Assembly (NCBI GenBank): GCA_002483765.1
Contig: DLIO01000137.1
Span: 1-16,210, forward strand
DNA length: 16,210 nucleotides
DNA from: Lentisphaeria bacterium UBA7640
GTDB taxonomy: Bacteria; Verrucomicrobiota; Lentisphaeria; Victivallales; Victivallaceae
Direction: 5' to 3'
The position numbers and the translations under genes are program-made. Below are positions 1 to 7,971 of the stretch, one piece after another (positions within the stretch are counted from its first letter, which is position 1; every line of letters starts with the position of its first letter). The notes under the pieces were generated by a model. It searched no databases. It saw nothing but the letters and a program-made list of their open reading frames with translations, and was not told where the DNA came from.

Positions 1-21
1 AAAACGAACCCCGAAATGTGA

Positions 22-1062
22 GTTAAACCATCGCCGGAGCGGGTTCCGGTTGAATGCCCAATCCCTGGAGCTGCCTTTCAACATCTTTCATATCAAGCTG
101 AAAATGAGATAAAGAACGCACAGCTTAAAGATTTTTTTCAGCGCAATGTTCCAGCCATGTGCCGCGATGGTGAATTTTTCGAACCGTTGATCCCGGCCAA
201 CGAACTTGGCTATCGCAATAAAATTACGCTACACGCTCAAGAGCAAGACGGCACTATGGTGCTGGGCTATTTCATGGAAGACAATCGCACAGTACAGGAT
301 ATTCCATTCTGTCCGCTCGCCGATAGTGCGGTGGCGGAACGGCTCGCGCAACTCCGCGCTGATGACGCTTTCATGAGTACGCTGGTTGACCGCGATTCGG
401 TCACGATTCGTCACGCAGATAATGGTGTTTTTCACTGGAAAAATCACGAATACGCCGATACACCGTTGCTAGAGTTTTCTACTCCGGCGGGAATGCTAAA
501 AACTGCACCTGAAAGTTTTTTTCAAGTCAATCAGGAAGGGGCTGCGCTATTACAAAATACGATCAAGAGTGTGCTGGCAAATCTCCCTGAACCCCCAACC
601 TCATTCCTTGATCTTTATTGTGGTTCCGGATTTTTTTCCATTACTGCCGCTAAAGTTGGCATTGATAAAATTATTGGCGCCGACAGCGATCCTCGTGCGA
701 TCGCCAATGCCACGGAGAATTTGAAGAGCAACGGTTTTGCTAACGCGCGTTTTCACAGTTTTCCAGCGGATCGCATCGTCGGGCGCTTGATGAAAAAAGG
801 TGGCGACTTCCCATTGTTGTTAGTTGATCCACCGCGGACTGGATTGGATAAAGTTACCTGCCGAGCCATTGCGCTAAATCCAGCCATAATCAACATGATC
901 TATGTCTCGTGTGCTCCAGATACACTAGCGCGTGATCTGAAGATTCTTGCCGATACAGGATTCAGAATGATCTCTACTGTAATGCTGAATATGTTTCCGC
1001 GAACCGCTCACATGGAATCCATAACGCTACTCCAACGCGCTGGAGAAGAATCCAGCATCTAG
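22..1062 (+). CDS. RNA (uracil-5-)-methyltransferase, TrmA/RlmC/RlmD family; 5' end disrupted or missing
   Basis: This enzyme family transfers a methyl group from S-adenosylmethionine to C5 of a uridine in tRNA or rRNA in the cytoplasm. Counting from the first ATG at 157, the protein shows FFQVN (121-125), SAM motif I FLDLYCGSG (150-158), VDPPRTGLDK (223-232), YVSCAPDTLARD with the catalytic Cys252, and HMESI with the likely general base Glu287. The catalytic core is therefore complete. ATG 157 is unlikely to be the true start, because family-like sequence (SPERVPVEC, then FQHLSYQAE) is readable in the same frame from about position 22. That stretch has no ATG, GTG or TTG and follows an in-frame TGA at 19-21. 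Of the four usual Fe-S cysteines, only the first (in VEC) and the fourth (Cys52, FCPLA) are visible; the CGGC motif is absent. The target RNA cannot be assigned. The gene is unrelated to the cassettes downstream. Confidence 0.85.
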   Translation, partial: VKPSPERVPVECPIPGAAFQHLSYQAENEIKNAQLKDFFQRNVPAMCRDGEFFEPLIPANELGYRNKITLHAQEQDGTMVLGYFMEDNRTVQDIPFCPLADSAVAERLAQLRADDAFMSTLVDRDSVTIRHADNGVFHWKNHEYADTPLLEFSTPAGMLKTAPESFFQVNQEGAALLQNTIKSVLANLPEPPTSFLDLYCGSGFFSITAAKVGIDKIIGADSDPRAIANATENLKSNGFANARFHSFPADRIVGRLMKKGGDFPLLLVDPPRTGLDKVTCRAIALNPAIINMIYVSCAPDTLARDLKILADTGFRMISTVMLNMFPRTAHMESITLLQRAGEESSI

Positions 1063-1084
1063 GAGTTAGAATGGGAAGGAAGAC

Positions 1085-1246
1085 TTAACCACAAAGTCCA
1101 CAAAGAAGGCACAAAGTCCACAGAGGGAGTTGGGGAGGGAATCTAACCACGAAAAACACGAAAGCCACGAAAATGGAGGGAGTTTTAAGAATTGGGGAGT
1201 TGGGAAGAGGAATCTAACCACGGAAGACACTGAAGTCACGGAAAAG
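1085..1246 (+). repeat. Forward 'ccac-gaag-cac' interspersed repeats (three blocks)
   Basis: There are three short blocks, at about 1085-1125, 1144-1173 and 1215-1246. Each starts with taacca and continues as ccac/cac words separated by aaag, gaaa or gaag spacers. The first block is closely matched at 15794-15833. Repeats of this style are common between genes in several bacterial phyla and give spurious short ORFs. Their origin is unknown to me. Confidence 0.75.
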
Positions 1247-1278
1247 AAAAAAGAAAAAAGAAAATCAAGGAGTTATTA

Positions 1279-1355
1279 GTGTAAATTCGTGTAATCCGTG
1301 GATAGAAAAAAATTTTTAAAAGGGAGTATTGTCCACAGATTACACTAATTTTCAC
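1279..1355. repeat. Imperfect foldback (24-base arms)
   Basis: The arms are 1279-1302 and 1332-1355. The right arm matches the reverse complement of the left at 21 of 24 positions, with a 29-base A/T-rich loop between them. A related foldback with similar arms and loop sequence lies at 15701-15777. The + strand could form a long hairpin here, but no run of T follows the right arm, so a terminator role is doubtful. Confidence 0.7.
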
Positions 1356-1384
1356 GAAAGAGGGAAGGTCTAATTTGTGCTTCT

Positions 1385-1415
1385 AATTCGCGCGCGCATT
1401 ATGCGCGCGCTAATT
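1385..1415. repeat. (GC)n palindrome, copy 1
   Basis: Arms GCGCGCGCAT (1390-1399) and ATGCGCGCGC (1401-1410) are perfect inverted repeats around one T. After one mismatched base on each side, they are flanked by AATT (1385-1388) and AATT (1412-1415). The GC part is an alternating purine-pyrimidine tract. The same element occurs at 8635-8667 and 16043-16073. No T-tract follows it. Confidence 0.85.
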
Positions 1416-1438
1416 TAAACCCCCCAATCCCTCATATT

Positions 1439-1467
1439 ATTAGTGTCAATTGGTGTCTATTAGTGGT
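1439..1467 (-). repeat. Reverse-oriented attagtg repeats with 10-base period
   Basis: Three ATTAGTG-like words begin at 1439, 1449 and 1459. They are the reverse complement of the 'ccactaat-gacac' repeat class and closely match 8765-8791 in gap 2. Confidence 0.7.
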
Positions 1468-1541
1468 TAAATTCCCTTTTCCCATTTCCCATATTCTACC
1501 TCCTAACTCCTACCTCCTAGATTCATAATTCTTCCCCAACC

Positions 1542-1576
1542 CTTAAAACTTTTTTCAATTTTATCGCTACTGGGAA
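1542..1576 (+). promoter_or_regulatory. 35-base block conserved upstream of both cassette promoters
   Basis: This block is identical base for base to 8909-8943 and ends ten bases before the -35 box in both places. Its first half is A/T-rich (aaaacttttttcaatttta), which could act as an UP-like element although it lies somewhat far upstream. The coding copies have diverged strongly, so the perfect match suggests a protein-binding or other constrained site. Just after it, GGGA-N7-TCCC here and GGAA-N6-TTCC in the second copy are weak inverted repeats. Confidence 0.6.
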
Positions 1577-1586
1577 TGACAGTCCC

Positions 1587-1615
1587 TTGACATTGATTTG
1601 TGGTTGCGGTATAAT
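1587..1615 (+). promoter_or_regulatory. Consensus sigma70-type promoter of cassette 1
   Basis: TTGACA (1587-1592) and TATAAT (1610-1615) are separated by 17 bases, a perfect match to the housekeeping consensus. Transcription would start near 1622 and give a leader of about 33 bases before the first gene. The spacer also resembles the one in promoter 2. Confidence 0.85.
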
Positions 1616-1654
1616 AACGGTTGTACGCAAGCTATTAAATGAGAGGTATTGAAT

Positions 1655-2350
1655 ATGCAGTTACTCAAGGTTCGCCCGACAATGCACAAACGTCAAAATT
1701 TCACCATGGTTGAAATCCTGGCGACTATCGCCATTATCGCCATTCTCGCAGGATTGAGTTTTGGCGCATATCGTGCCATTCAAAAAGGTCAAGCAAGGAC
1801 CAAAACCGAAGCCACGGTCAATGCCATCCATATTGCACTCCAAGCCTTCAAAAATAAATATGGTTATTATCCGCAATCGCATAAGTCAACTGGTACAGGT
1901 ACTTCTCCTAGTGCCACAGCATTAGTGTTTTGCAAAGAAAAAACCACGACAGAAAAAGTGAGCGTTCCCACTAACAGTAAAACTATTTTGAGGAGTGGCA
2001 GCATATTGGTCTTGGGTAAAGATTTTACTACTTTTCTCGGTTCTCAAGTTATGAAAAATGCAGCAACTAAGGATCGTGAAATCACAATAGGTGGCGAAAC
2101 TACTAACGTTTATATCTTTGTTGATGCCTATAAAGATCCGGTGAGTAATTGCGGCTCAACATTGGACAATATCAATAGCGACACGAATCTCAGACTGTAT
2201 AATAACACTGCAAATCTCATTTACTATAAATGTCCGGGGGATATGAATCAAGAATCCTACGATTTGTTTTCCGCGGGACCGGATCGAAAATTCAACACGA
2301 ACGACGATATCTGGCCGCAAGGTTTGAAACGCGACACTTCAAATAATTAG
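1655..2350 (+). CDS. GspG-like major pseudopilin, first gene of cassette 1
   Basis: This is a predicted pseudopilin of the type II secretion / type IV pilus class, held in the inner membrane by its N-terminal helix. The class III signal is seen as KRQN, then FTMVEILATIAIIAILAG, with the predicted cut before Phe16 and the conserved Glu at mature position 5 (Glu20). A helix with a YGYYPQ segment follows, as in GspG. The C-terminus (SYDLFSAGPDRKFNTNDDI) resembles the GspG calcium-binding end. I chose ATG 1655 over an upstream in-frame TTG (1649) because GAGAGG at 1641-1646 is well spaced for it and the remnant in cassette 2 keeps the same ATG. The residue before the cut is Asn, not the usual Gly. 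The next gene begins seven bases after the stop. This gene has no intact counterpart in cassette 2. Confidence 0.85.
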   Translation: MQLLKVRPTMHKRQNFTMVEILATIAIIAILAGLSFGAYRAIQKGQARTKTEATVNAIHIALQAFKNKYGYYPQSHKSTGTGTSPSATALVFCKEKTTTEKVSVPTNSKTILRSGSILVLGKDFTTFLGSQVMKNAATKDREITIGGETTNVYIFVDAYKDPVSNCGSTLDNINSDTNLRLYNNTANLIYYKCPGDMNQESYDLFSAGPDRKFNTNDDIWPQGLKRDTSNN

Positions 2351-2357
2351 TCGTGAT

Positions 2358-3128
2358 ATGATCAATAGCGCCTCAATAACCCAAAAGACCAAGCATTGTT
2401 ACACCATGGTGGAGATGTTGTCAGTTATTGGATTGATGATGATTGTTATGGGGATTGGTTCGGCGGCAATCAGCGCGATAATTACCAAGCGCGGCGTTAA
2501 TGGTGGCGTTTCTATTGTCAATTCCCAGGTCAACCTCGCGCGCTCCGTTGCTGTTGCTAAAAATCATTATATCGCGCTATTGTTGCCAGCTCCAGGCAGG
2601 ACGCAGAATCCAGAGGACTTAACCTCTAATAAGCTTAGCGATAGATTTTTTAAATCCATGCGCCTGTGTTACGTTAAGCGTTCGACCGATTTTCTAGGCT
2701 CTGGTCATCATGACATCAACTATTCAACCGGGTTTGTATTTTCTGATTGGGTGGAAGATCATTACTGGGTCGATCTCCCTTCTAAAGTCTGTGCTAATCT
2801 CGTCGATTATGTTGATCAAGCTGACCTGAACAGTTCCAAGAGAAGATATGCCGTTGGTAGTATTGCAAGGGTGCCAGCTGGTTCAAGTACTGTCAGTTGC
2901 TATGCGATAATCTTCAATCCCAGCGGTTCTTTGGTCTCCGGTTACGACGTGTTGGTCCAAGTTTATCCAGGAATAATCAAATCCAATGGAGCCCTGGATA
3001 TGTTTGGGCTTGGTGGATCGGGGTGGAGGAGTCAAAATGCCGGCAAGCTAAAAAACCGTCGTTGGTGTGTTGAAATAAATCGTTTTACCGGAAGGAGCAG
3101 AACTAGTTATGCGCAAGTCGGAAAATAA
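2358..3128 (+). CDS. GspH/FimT-like minor pseudopilin (cassette 'D' type), copy 1
   Basis: The N-terminus reads KTKHC then YTMVEMLSVIGLMMIVMGIG, a prepilin helix with Glu at mature position 5 (Glu19) and Cys rather than Gly before the cut. The segment GVNGGVSIVNSQVNLARSVA matches the GspH/FimT pattern of a helix leading into LARSxAV. The later F-x-PSGSL and RRWCVEINRFTGR segments resemble the GspH beta strands. Cysteines in RLCYVK, KVCA and RRWC recur in the cassette 2 copy, so a disulfide outside the membrane is possible. Its 3' end overlaps the next gene by 20 bases, suggesting translational coupling. It corresponds to the D member of Verru_Chthon-type cassettes by order and signature; that assignment is from memory. 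Length is 256 aa versus 255 for copy 2. Confidence 0.8.
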   Translation: MINSASITQKTKHCYTMVEMLSVIGLMMIVMGIGSAAISAIITKRGVNGGVSIVNSQVNLARSVAVAKNHYIALLLPAPGRTQNPEDLTSNKLSDRFFKSMRLCYVKRSTDFLGSGHHDINYSTGFVFSDWVEDHYWVDLPSKVCANLVDYVDQADLNSSKRRYAVGSIARVPAGSSTVSCYAIIFNPSGSLVSGYDVLVQVYPGIIKSNGALDMFGLGGSGWRSQNAGKLKNRRWCVEINRFTGRSRTSYAQVGK

Positions 3129-3789
3129 GCGATTTCACTTCAATATGTTTGAGATTGTGTTAGCTATCGCCATTTTGGCGTTTGGTTTTGCCAGCGTACT
3201 TGGCCTTTTTCCAGTTGCTCTAAAAGCAGTTAGAAATAGCCAAGCGGAAGGCCTCGCCTCCAACGCTGTCAATAATATTTATGTTTATTATAAAAGCTAC
3301 GCCAATGCTATCAAGTCTCAGCCTCCGAAGACATATTTTTATAACGATCTTTTTGACGGAACCGATATTATTAGATTTCCCGATGCTGAACTTGGGACTG
3401 AGGTAAACGATTTTAGAAACAGCGTTAAATCGTACGGAAATATTTTTTTAAGTGATCTTAAAAACTCTTCTGATCCAGTTACAGACTCAAATTTAGGGTT
3501 CCAGCTTGGGATGGATTTATTTCAACCACAACCAACAGAGAAAAAACCTTGTTTTTTTCTCGTACTGGGCAGTTCTGATTATAAAAAAACCGAATTTACT
3601 GCTCAAATAATTGTTTGGAAGAAAAAGGTTGTCAGGATTATCGCTGGCGCGGTAAGTACCGATAAACTTACTTATAAGCAAGCCGTTGAACTGAATATGG
3701 AGGTTAGTTGGCCGATAAATATCCCTTATACTGATCGAGAGAAAAGGCATTATCAATTTATTATTACTAACCTCGATCAAACCCCGTGA
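3109..3789 (+). CDS. GspI/PilV-like minor pseudopilin (cassette 'B' type), copy 1
   Basis: The helix FNMFEIVLAIAILAFGFASV follows a basic leader, with Glu15 at mature position 5 and His before the predicted cut. LGLFPVALKAVRNSQAE just after it is nearly repeated in the paralogue at 9862. The C-terminus SWPINIPYTDREKRHYQFI is the strongest conserved block between the two copies. AAGGAG at 3092-3097 lies 11 bases before the ATG, inside the end of the preceding gene. The stop TGA overlaps a possible GTG start for the next gene. At 226 aa it is shorter than copy 2 (256 aa), which carries an acidic insert in the middle. A tip-subunit role beside GspH-, GspJ- and GspK-like partners is inferred from family and order. 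Confidence 0.78.
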   Translation: MRKSENKRFHFNMFEIVLAIAILAFGFASVLGLFPVALKAVRNSQAEGLASNAVNNIYVYYKSYANAIKSQPPKTYFYNDLFDGTDIIRFPDAELGTEVNDFRNSVKSYGNIFLSDLKNSSDPVTDSNLGFQLGMDLFQPQPTEKKPCFFLVLGSSDYKKTEFTAQIIVWKKKVVRIIAGAVSTDKLTYKQAVELNMEVSWPINIPYTDREKRHYQFIITNLDQTP

Positions 3790-3803
3790 TTATGGAATTA
3801 TCT

Positions 3804-4985
3804 ATGAAAAAACGTAAAAATAGTTACACCTTGCTCGAAATATTGGTTGCGATGGGTGTTTTTGTGATTATATGTATCGTGGTGATGCGGTTTTTCTCCG
3901 GCGCTCAGCGCGTAATGGTCAATACCACCAATAGCAATAGTTTGCATGCCGATGTTAGAGTGGCATTTGATCTTATTGGTCGCGACCTTCAGTCCATTGT
4001 TTACAATAATAAAATCGGTGTTGAAGGGATACACCCCTTTGCACATTCATATTATGATTATAAAAACACCCCTTTGAATCTAACCGATGCTGAGATAAAA
4101 ATATTTTATCAGGATGTCATTCCCAGTCGTCTGGAAAAAGAATTATCTGGCGCCAACGGCATGCGTGATTACGCGCCTTTGCTCTGTTTTATCTCTAATC
4201 AGACCGATTTACCGGTGGCGGCGGATTTTGAGACTTGTGAAATTCGCTATACTTTTGTTCCGGCCTGCATAGACGAAGTGACCTACAGATATCAAAGAAG
4301 TAGCAAAAGCCGTTCTAGCACAATATTTTCAGGCGGTACGTTACTACGTAGTTGTACATTTTCCGATAATAGAAAAACCTCATTATCAGATGTAAATCCT
4401 AAACGGCATCCCCATGATTTTTCCGCCTTCCCAGTGGTTGATTCGCTAGGAAATGCTGTTCCAGATGCCAAAAATCGTATTTATCAAGTGTTTAATGATA
4501 CAAACAGTAATGACAATAGTTCAGGGGCGTTTGAACGGATCATCGGCGGGGTATATCGGATGAATATCTCCTGTTTTAAACTTTGTTCTGATGGCGCAAT
4601 CGGAAAGCTAAAGAAACTTAAAATGTTTGATGTGAACAAACCGGCAGAGATTCCAGCTTTGCGCAAGGAAATTAGCACCGAGTCTGAAAGTATTTATATG
4701 CAGTATTCAGACTGGCCACTCATGAGCCAGGTTTACCCGTCTAATGGAGCTACAGTGGAGCTTGGCCAACTGGGACATCCTTTGCCGGATATGATCAAAG
4801 TTGATCTTTATATGCTCGACTCTAGAAGCTGGAATAGTTTCATGAATTGTTACGAACTCTCAGGTTCAAATTTTACTATAAAATCACCTGCTCATAGAGA
4901 GGAAGCTAAAAAGATTTTAAATCTTAAGTTGCGATATTTTAGCAAAAATTTTTATATTACAAAGATTGATGCCAGTGCTCTCTAA
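3804..4985 (+). CDS. GspJ/PilW-like minor pseudopilin (cassette 'C' type), copy 1
   Basis: Leader MKKRKNS is followed by the prepilin helix YTLLEILVAMGVF with Glu12 at mature position 5 and Ser before the cut. Next come FFSGAQR and a helix ending in DLIGRDLQSIVYNN, the usual GspJ pattern of a long helix ending in RDLQ. Conserved blocks shared with copy 2 are YAPLLCFI, CEIRYTFVP, VYRMNISCFKL and LGHPLPDM. In-frame GTG 3786 and ATG 3792 are alternative starts; I prefer ATG 3804 because GGAA at 3794-3797 is spaced six bases from it, but the choice is uncertain. The protein is about twice the usual GspJ length. It lies between the GspI-like and GspK-like genes, as in type II secretion operons. 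Confidence 0.78.
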   Translation: MKKRKNSYTLLEILVAMGVFVIICIVVMRFFSGAQRVMVNTTNSNSLHADVRVAFDLIGRDLQSIVYNNKIGVEGIHPFAHSYYDYKNTPLNLTDAEIKIFYQDVIPSRLEKELSGANGMRDYAPLLCFISNQTDLPVAADFETCEIRYTFVPACIDEVTYRYQRSSKSRSSTIFSGGTLLRSCTFSDNRKTSLSDVNPKRHPHDFSAFPVVDSLGNAVPDAKNRIYQVFNDTNSNDNSSGAFERIIGGVYRMNISCFKLCSDGAIGKLKKLKMFDVNKPAEIPALRKEISTESESIYMQYSDWPLMSQVYPSNGATVELGQLGHPLPDMIKVDLYMLDSRSWNSFMNCYELSGSNFTIKSPAHREEAKKILNLKLRYFSKNFYITKIDASAL

Positions 4986-5015
4986 GCAAACAAAAGAAGG
5001 AATTCCAGGTCAATA

Positions 5016-7967
5016 ATGTTTAAGGATTTTAACAAAACGGATGGTGCAATGAAACACAATAAAAAAGAACGCGGTGTGGCACTGTTGTATGTGCTCGGAA
5101 TCCTATCATTATTGATAATCATGGCATTGGCCTTTGTCAGTACTTCACTCTTTAACCAGCGCGCTGCCGCTAATACTGCGCGCCGCTCTGAAGCCAACGT
5201 TCTGGCGTTATCGATGCTGGACCGGGTCGTCATCGCGGTTCAAGAGTTTGGCGAGAATTTAAAATATAGCCATAGTAACGAGAATGCGCGCGATATGTTC
5301 GAAGTGCTCGATTCCTACTACGTTATCGGTGGCGATAAAAAATCGTATCTATTCAATTACTACACGCCAACAGTTGAAGACCAAAAAATTAAAACCAATA
5401 TCCGCTGGATGCCCCATCTGTCTCAAGATGAAAATGGCCCATTGATAGTAGGACGTTCCGCGTTTATGATCAAATCTTACGGCCGCGGTATGATCAATGC
5501 CAACTATCTGTCTAAAACTAATCAAAAAGAGCAAAATCAACCAGAGCGCCGTATTGGCGTTGATATGGATGAAGTCAATGTGGAGTTTTTCGACCTTGCT
5601 TTTTTCTCTAAAACTATCGGGGGCGTTAAATGGATAGAATTGTTTAATCAGAGGCCACCAACCAGTGGTGGCCCGGTGCCGATAAACAGTTATGGCGTTT
5701 TGCCCGCAACCAACCTTGCTGATTTTCTTAGTCGAGTAAAAGTGCGAATCGGGGTTGACCCCAGTACGGAAGAGATTAAAACAATCAATAAATACTTCGT
5801 CTTTTCTGGTGAAACGAGCAAAGAAGCGTATTGGATGGATTTGAATAGTGACGGAAAGCGTGACGATGATGAATGGTTCCATCGCTTTTACCTGCCGGGT
5901 AAACCCGGTTTCTGGGAGCAATACATTGGAGATCCAGATCGCGTTAATAAATTATTGTTGCTGGACACTACCAGTAACGGAACCCCCAATATTGATCTGC
6001 TAAATCCTTCTACCATTGGTGGTCGGTGGCGTGCGACTCATCCCAATTCCGACGATAAATATGGGCGTGGAATTCCATGGTTGGCGAATTTCAACCGCAG
6101 GGCAACTTTTGACCATTCGAGAGATCGCAAACATCAGCTCGCAGCCAATCTTATTGATTATTGCGATAGCGACAGTGTTCCTACTTCAGATGTAGATCCG
6201 GATACTTGGACTGTAACCGGAACGAACCCCGTTCGCCCCACCTATACTGGCAATGAAAAAACGCCATATCTGAATGAAATTCAGACGAAAATCATACTCA
6301 GCGCAGAGATGACCCAATATCCACCGGATAGCGATGGTTTAGTAAGGATTCGCGTAAAGGGTATACTGGATGCTGCGCTGGATGCAGAAGCTATCAATAT
6401 TTACAAAACTCTTGGCATTTACCCTGGTGATCCTTATGACCCTTTAAAAGTAATTGAAACAGAATTTAGATACATTATCAAAAATCCTAAAATTCAAATA
6501 GTTATAGATGAACCTACGATTGAGATAATAACCGTCATTGAGGAGGAAACTGTTATTATAAATGGCGAACCGGTTGTAATAAAAACTCCCGTCGAGAAAG
6601 AAATCATCGTCATTAAAGGAGTCCCCCTTGATAATATCCTCTCGAACGATCCGAGTGCACCCGATCCCACTACTATGATTCTGACATCCAAAACGACGAC
6701 ACCGTCAAGTGTTGGATATTTTACAGGAACCCAAATTATAGACGGGATCGTCGCAATCGGGCAAAAGAAATATCCTAGCGCTCTTGTGCCACAGAGTGCA
6801 AGTTTTGTGGTGAAATTCGATATGGAGATAGAAAATGCTAAATTGAAATTTGGTGGTAAAAATGTGGATTATTGCAAAATAGAAAAAACCCGCAATTTCA
6901 ATAAAGCACTGAAGGTTAAACTCGATCCAGGGGAAGCAGAGAGTAAACCTTATATCTATACTACCCAAGCGTATGATCCTCGGCAAAACCTGAACAAGGG
7001 CGATTGGAATAGCTTTAACGAAGTCACTAGCACTAATATAGGATTGCGCAATCCGAGTAGTAGTCCGAGTCATTCGGGAACAAGCCGTGCGGTTGAAAAT
7101 GTAAGCGATCCGGCATATTACAAATCAGGGTCAACCATTCGCCATATGTCCACGGCGCACATCCGCAACGCACCAATGATTTCTCCTTGGGAATTGGCAT
7201 TTATTCATCGTGGTTATAGGTGGGAAACACTTAATCTTAAGGCTTATGACGATGAAAAGGCACGAACATTTGTCACGGTTGGTGGAAAAAAATATTTGGC
7301 AGGAGGCGGCAGTTATACTGGCGGCGATGCCAATATTCTTGATCAGATAAAGATGACCAGCGACACGACCTCTGGTAAAAAACTTAACTTGGCTGACGTT
7401 ACTGACGGTGTTTTATATGGATTTCTCGGCGGCCTGCATCTGGGATGCGGAGCACATCTTGATGACACTAAATCCTCTGCTGATTTCCTTGAATTATTGG
7501 CGCGGTCTGGCCCGGAAGCCTCAGTTCCGGATTCCTGGATTGGCTCGATCAAGGATACTCGGCATAGCAGTACTCGGGCAGGACTGGCTAATGCCGGGAG
7601 ACTGCAAGAGGGATCAACTGAAGCCGACCGGACCGAAATCATCGGAAAGATCTGTAACTTGGTCGAGATCTACAAAGATACTCCGATGGAGTACTTTGAT
7701 GCAATTATTCTATCCCAGTCCATTAATGATGTCGGCGATCGCAGCCTATCTGGGCTATCTCTTAAAAAAGTATTTAAGGACACAGGTAGTCAACTTACCA
7801 TAAAGAAGGATTTTAACGCGAAAAAAGGGCAAATTGATTCACCAGTGGATAATGATAAAAATTATATTGCAGATGAAGTTACCGGACAATGTAAATTGTT
7901 GGTTCGCGGTTATCGTGATCCGACCACCGGCAAAGTTCAATTAATTAGTGTAAAAACAGTGGAGTAA
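5016..7967 (+). CDS. Giant GspK-like tip protein (cassette 'A' type), copy 1
   Basis: This 983-aa protein has a single N-terminal membrane helix at about residues 21-42 after KKERG. Gly20 is kept at -1, but mature position 5 is Tyr instead of Glu, as expected for GspK-like proteins. AANLIDYCDSDSVPTSD (376-392) and YTGNEKTPYLNE resemble the GspK pattern of an aspartate-rich loop followed by G-x-E and PY. RNAPMISPWEL (717-727), GGDANILDQIKM and LNLADV follow in the last third. DLNSDGKRDDDE (275-286) is a perfect EF-hand-like calcium loop. The length is roughly three times that of classical GspK. ATG 5049 (MKHNKKERG) is an alternative start that aligns better with copy 2. The last codons also form the ribosome-binding site of the next gene. 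A tip-capping role is inferred. Confidence 0.78.
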   Translation: MFKDFNKTDGAMKHNKKERGVALLYVLGILSLLIIMALAFVSTSLFNQRAAANTARRSEANVLALSMLDRVVIAVQEFGENLKYSHSNENARDMFEVLDSYYVIGGDKKSYLFNYYTPTVEDQKIKTNIRWMPHLSQDENGPLIVGRSAFMIKSYGRGMINANYLSKTNQKEQNQPERRIGVDMDEVNVEFFDLAFFSKTIGGVKWIELFNQRPPTSGGPVPINSYGVLPATNLADFLSRVKVRIGVDPSTEEIKTINKYFVFSGETSKEAYWMDLNSDGKRDDDEWFHRFYLPGKPGFWEQYIGDPDRVNKLLLLDTTSNGTPNIDLLNPSTIGGRWRATHPNSDDKYGRGIPWLANFNRRATFDHSRDRKHQLAANLIDYCDSDSVPTSDVDPDTWTVTGTNPVRPTYTGNEKTPYLNEIQTKIILSAEMTQYPPDSDGLVRIRVKGILDAALDAEAINIYKTLGIYPGDPYDPLKVIETEFRYIIKNPKIQIVIDEPTIEIITVIEEETVIINGEPVVIKTPVEKEIIVIKGVPLDNILSNDPSAPDPTTMILTSKTTTPSSVGYFTGTQIIDGIVAIGQKKYPSALVPQSASFVVKFDMEIENAKLKFGGKNVDYCKIEKTRNFNKALKVKLDPGEAESKPYIYTTQAYDPRQNLNKGDWNSFNEVTSTNIGLRNPSSSPSHSGTSRAVENVSDPAYYKSGSTIRHMSTAHIRNAPMISPWELAFIHRGYRWETLNLKAYDDEKARTFVTVGGKKYLAGGGSYTGGDANILDQIKMTSDTTSGKKLNLADVTDGVLYGFLGGLHLGCGAHLDDTKSSADFLELLARSGPEASVPDSWIGSIKDTRHSSTRAGLANAGRLQEGSTEADRTEIIGKICNLVEIYKDTPMEYFDAIILSQSINDVGDRSLSGLSLKKVFKDTGSQLTIKKDFNAKKGQIDSPVDNDKNYIADEVTGQCKLLVRGYRDPTTGKVQLISVKTVE

Positions 7968-7971
7968 GATC

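Larger units (their letters stand above)
1063..1654. other. Gene-free gap 1 packed with degenerate repeats
   Basis: I see no credible gene in this stretch. It is purine-rich on the + strand up to about 1330 and pyrimidine-rich from about 1430. It contains forward 'ccac-aaag' repeats, an imperfect foldback, a GC palindrome, reverse repeats, a block conserved with gap 2 and the cassette 1 promoter; these are listed separately. No intrinsic terminator with a clear T-tract is visible after the methyltransferase gene. Confidence 0.75.

Noticed and set aside
19..21. TGA read as an amino acid in the methyltransferase
   Set aside because: TGA ends three other genes here (3787-3789, 11878-11880, 15610-15612), and no selenocysteine context is visible.
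1085..1246. CRISPR array
   Set aside because: The repeats are short, degenerate and unevenly spaced, and there are no unique spacers of constant length or cas genes.
1385..1415. GC palindrome as an intrinsic terminator
   Set aside because: The stem is strong, but what follows is TAATTTAAAC and in copy 2 GAATTAGAG, with no T-tract on either strand.
1649..1654. TTG at 1649 as the start of the GspG-like gene
   Set aside because: It lies only two bases after GAGAGG, while ATG 1655 has proper spacing and matches the ATG retained in the cassette 2 remnant.
7408..7803. A 131-codon open frame inside the GspK-like gene
   Set aside because: It is in another frame of a gene with strong paralogue conservation and has no counterpart in copy 2.
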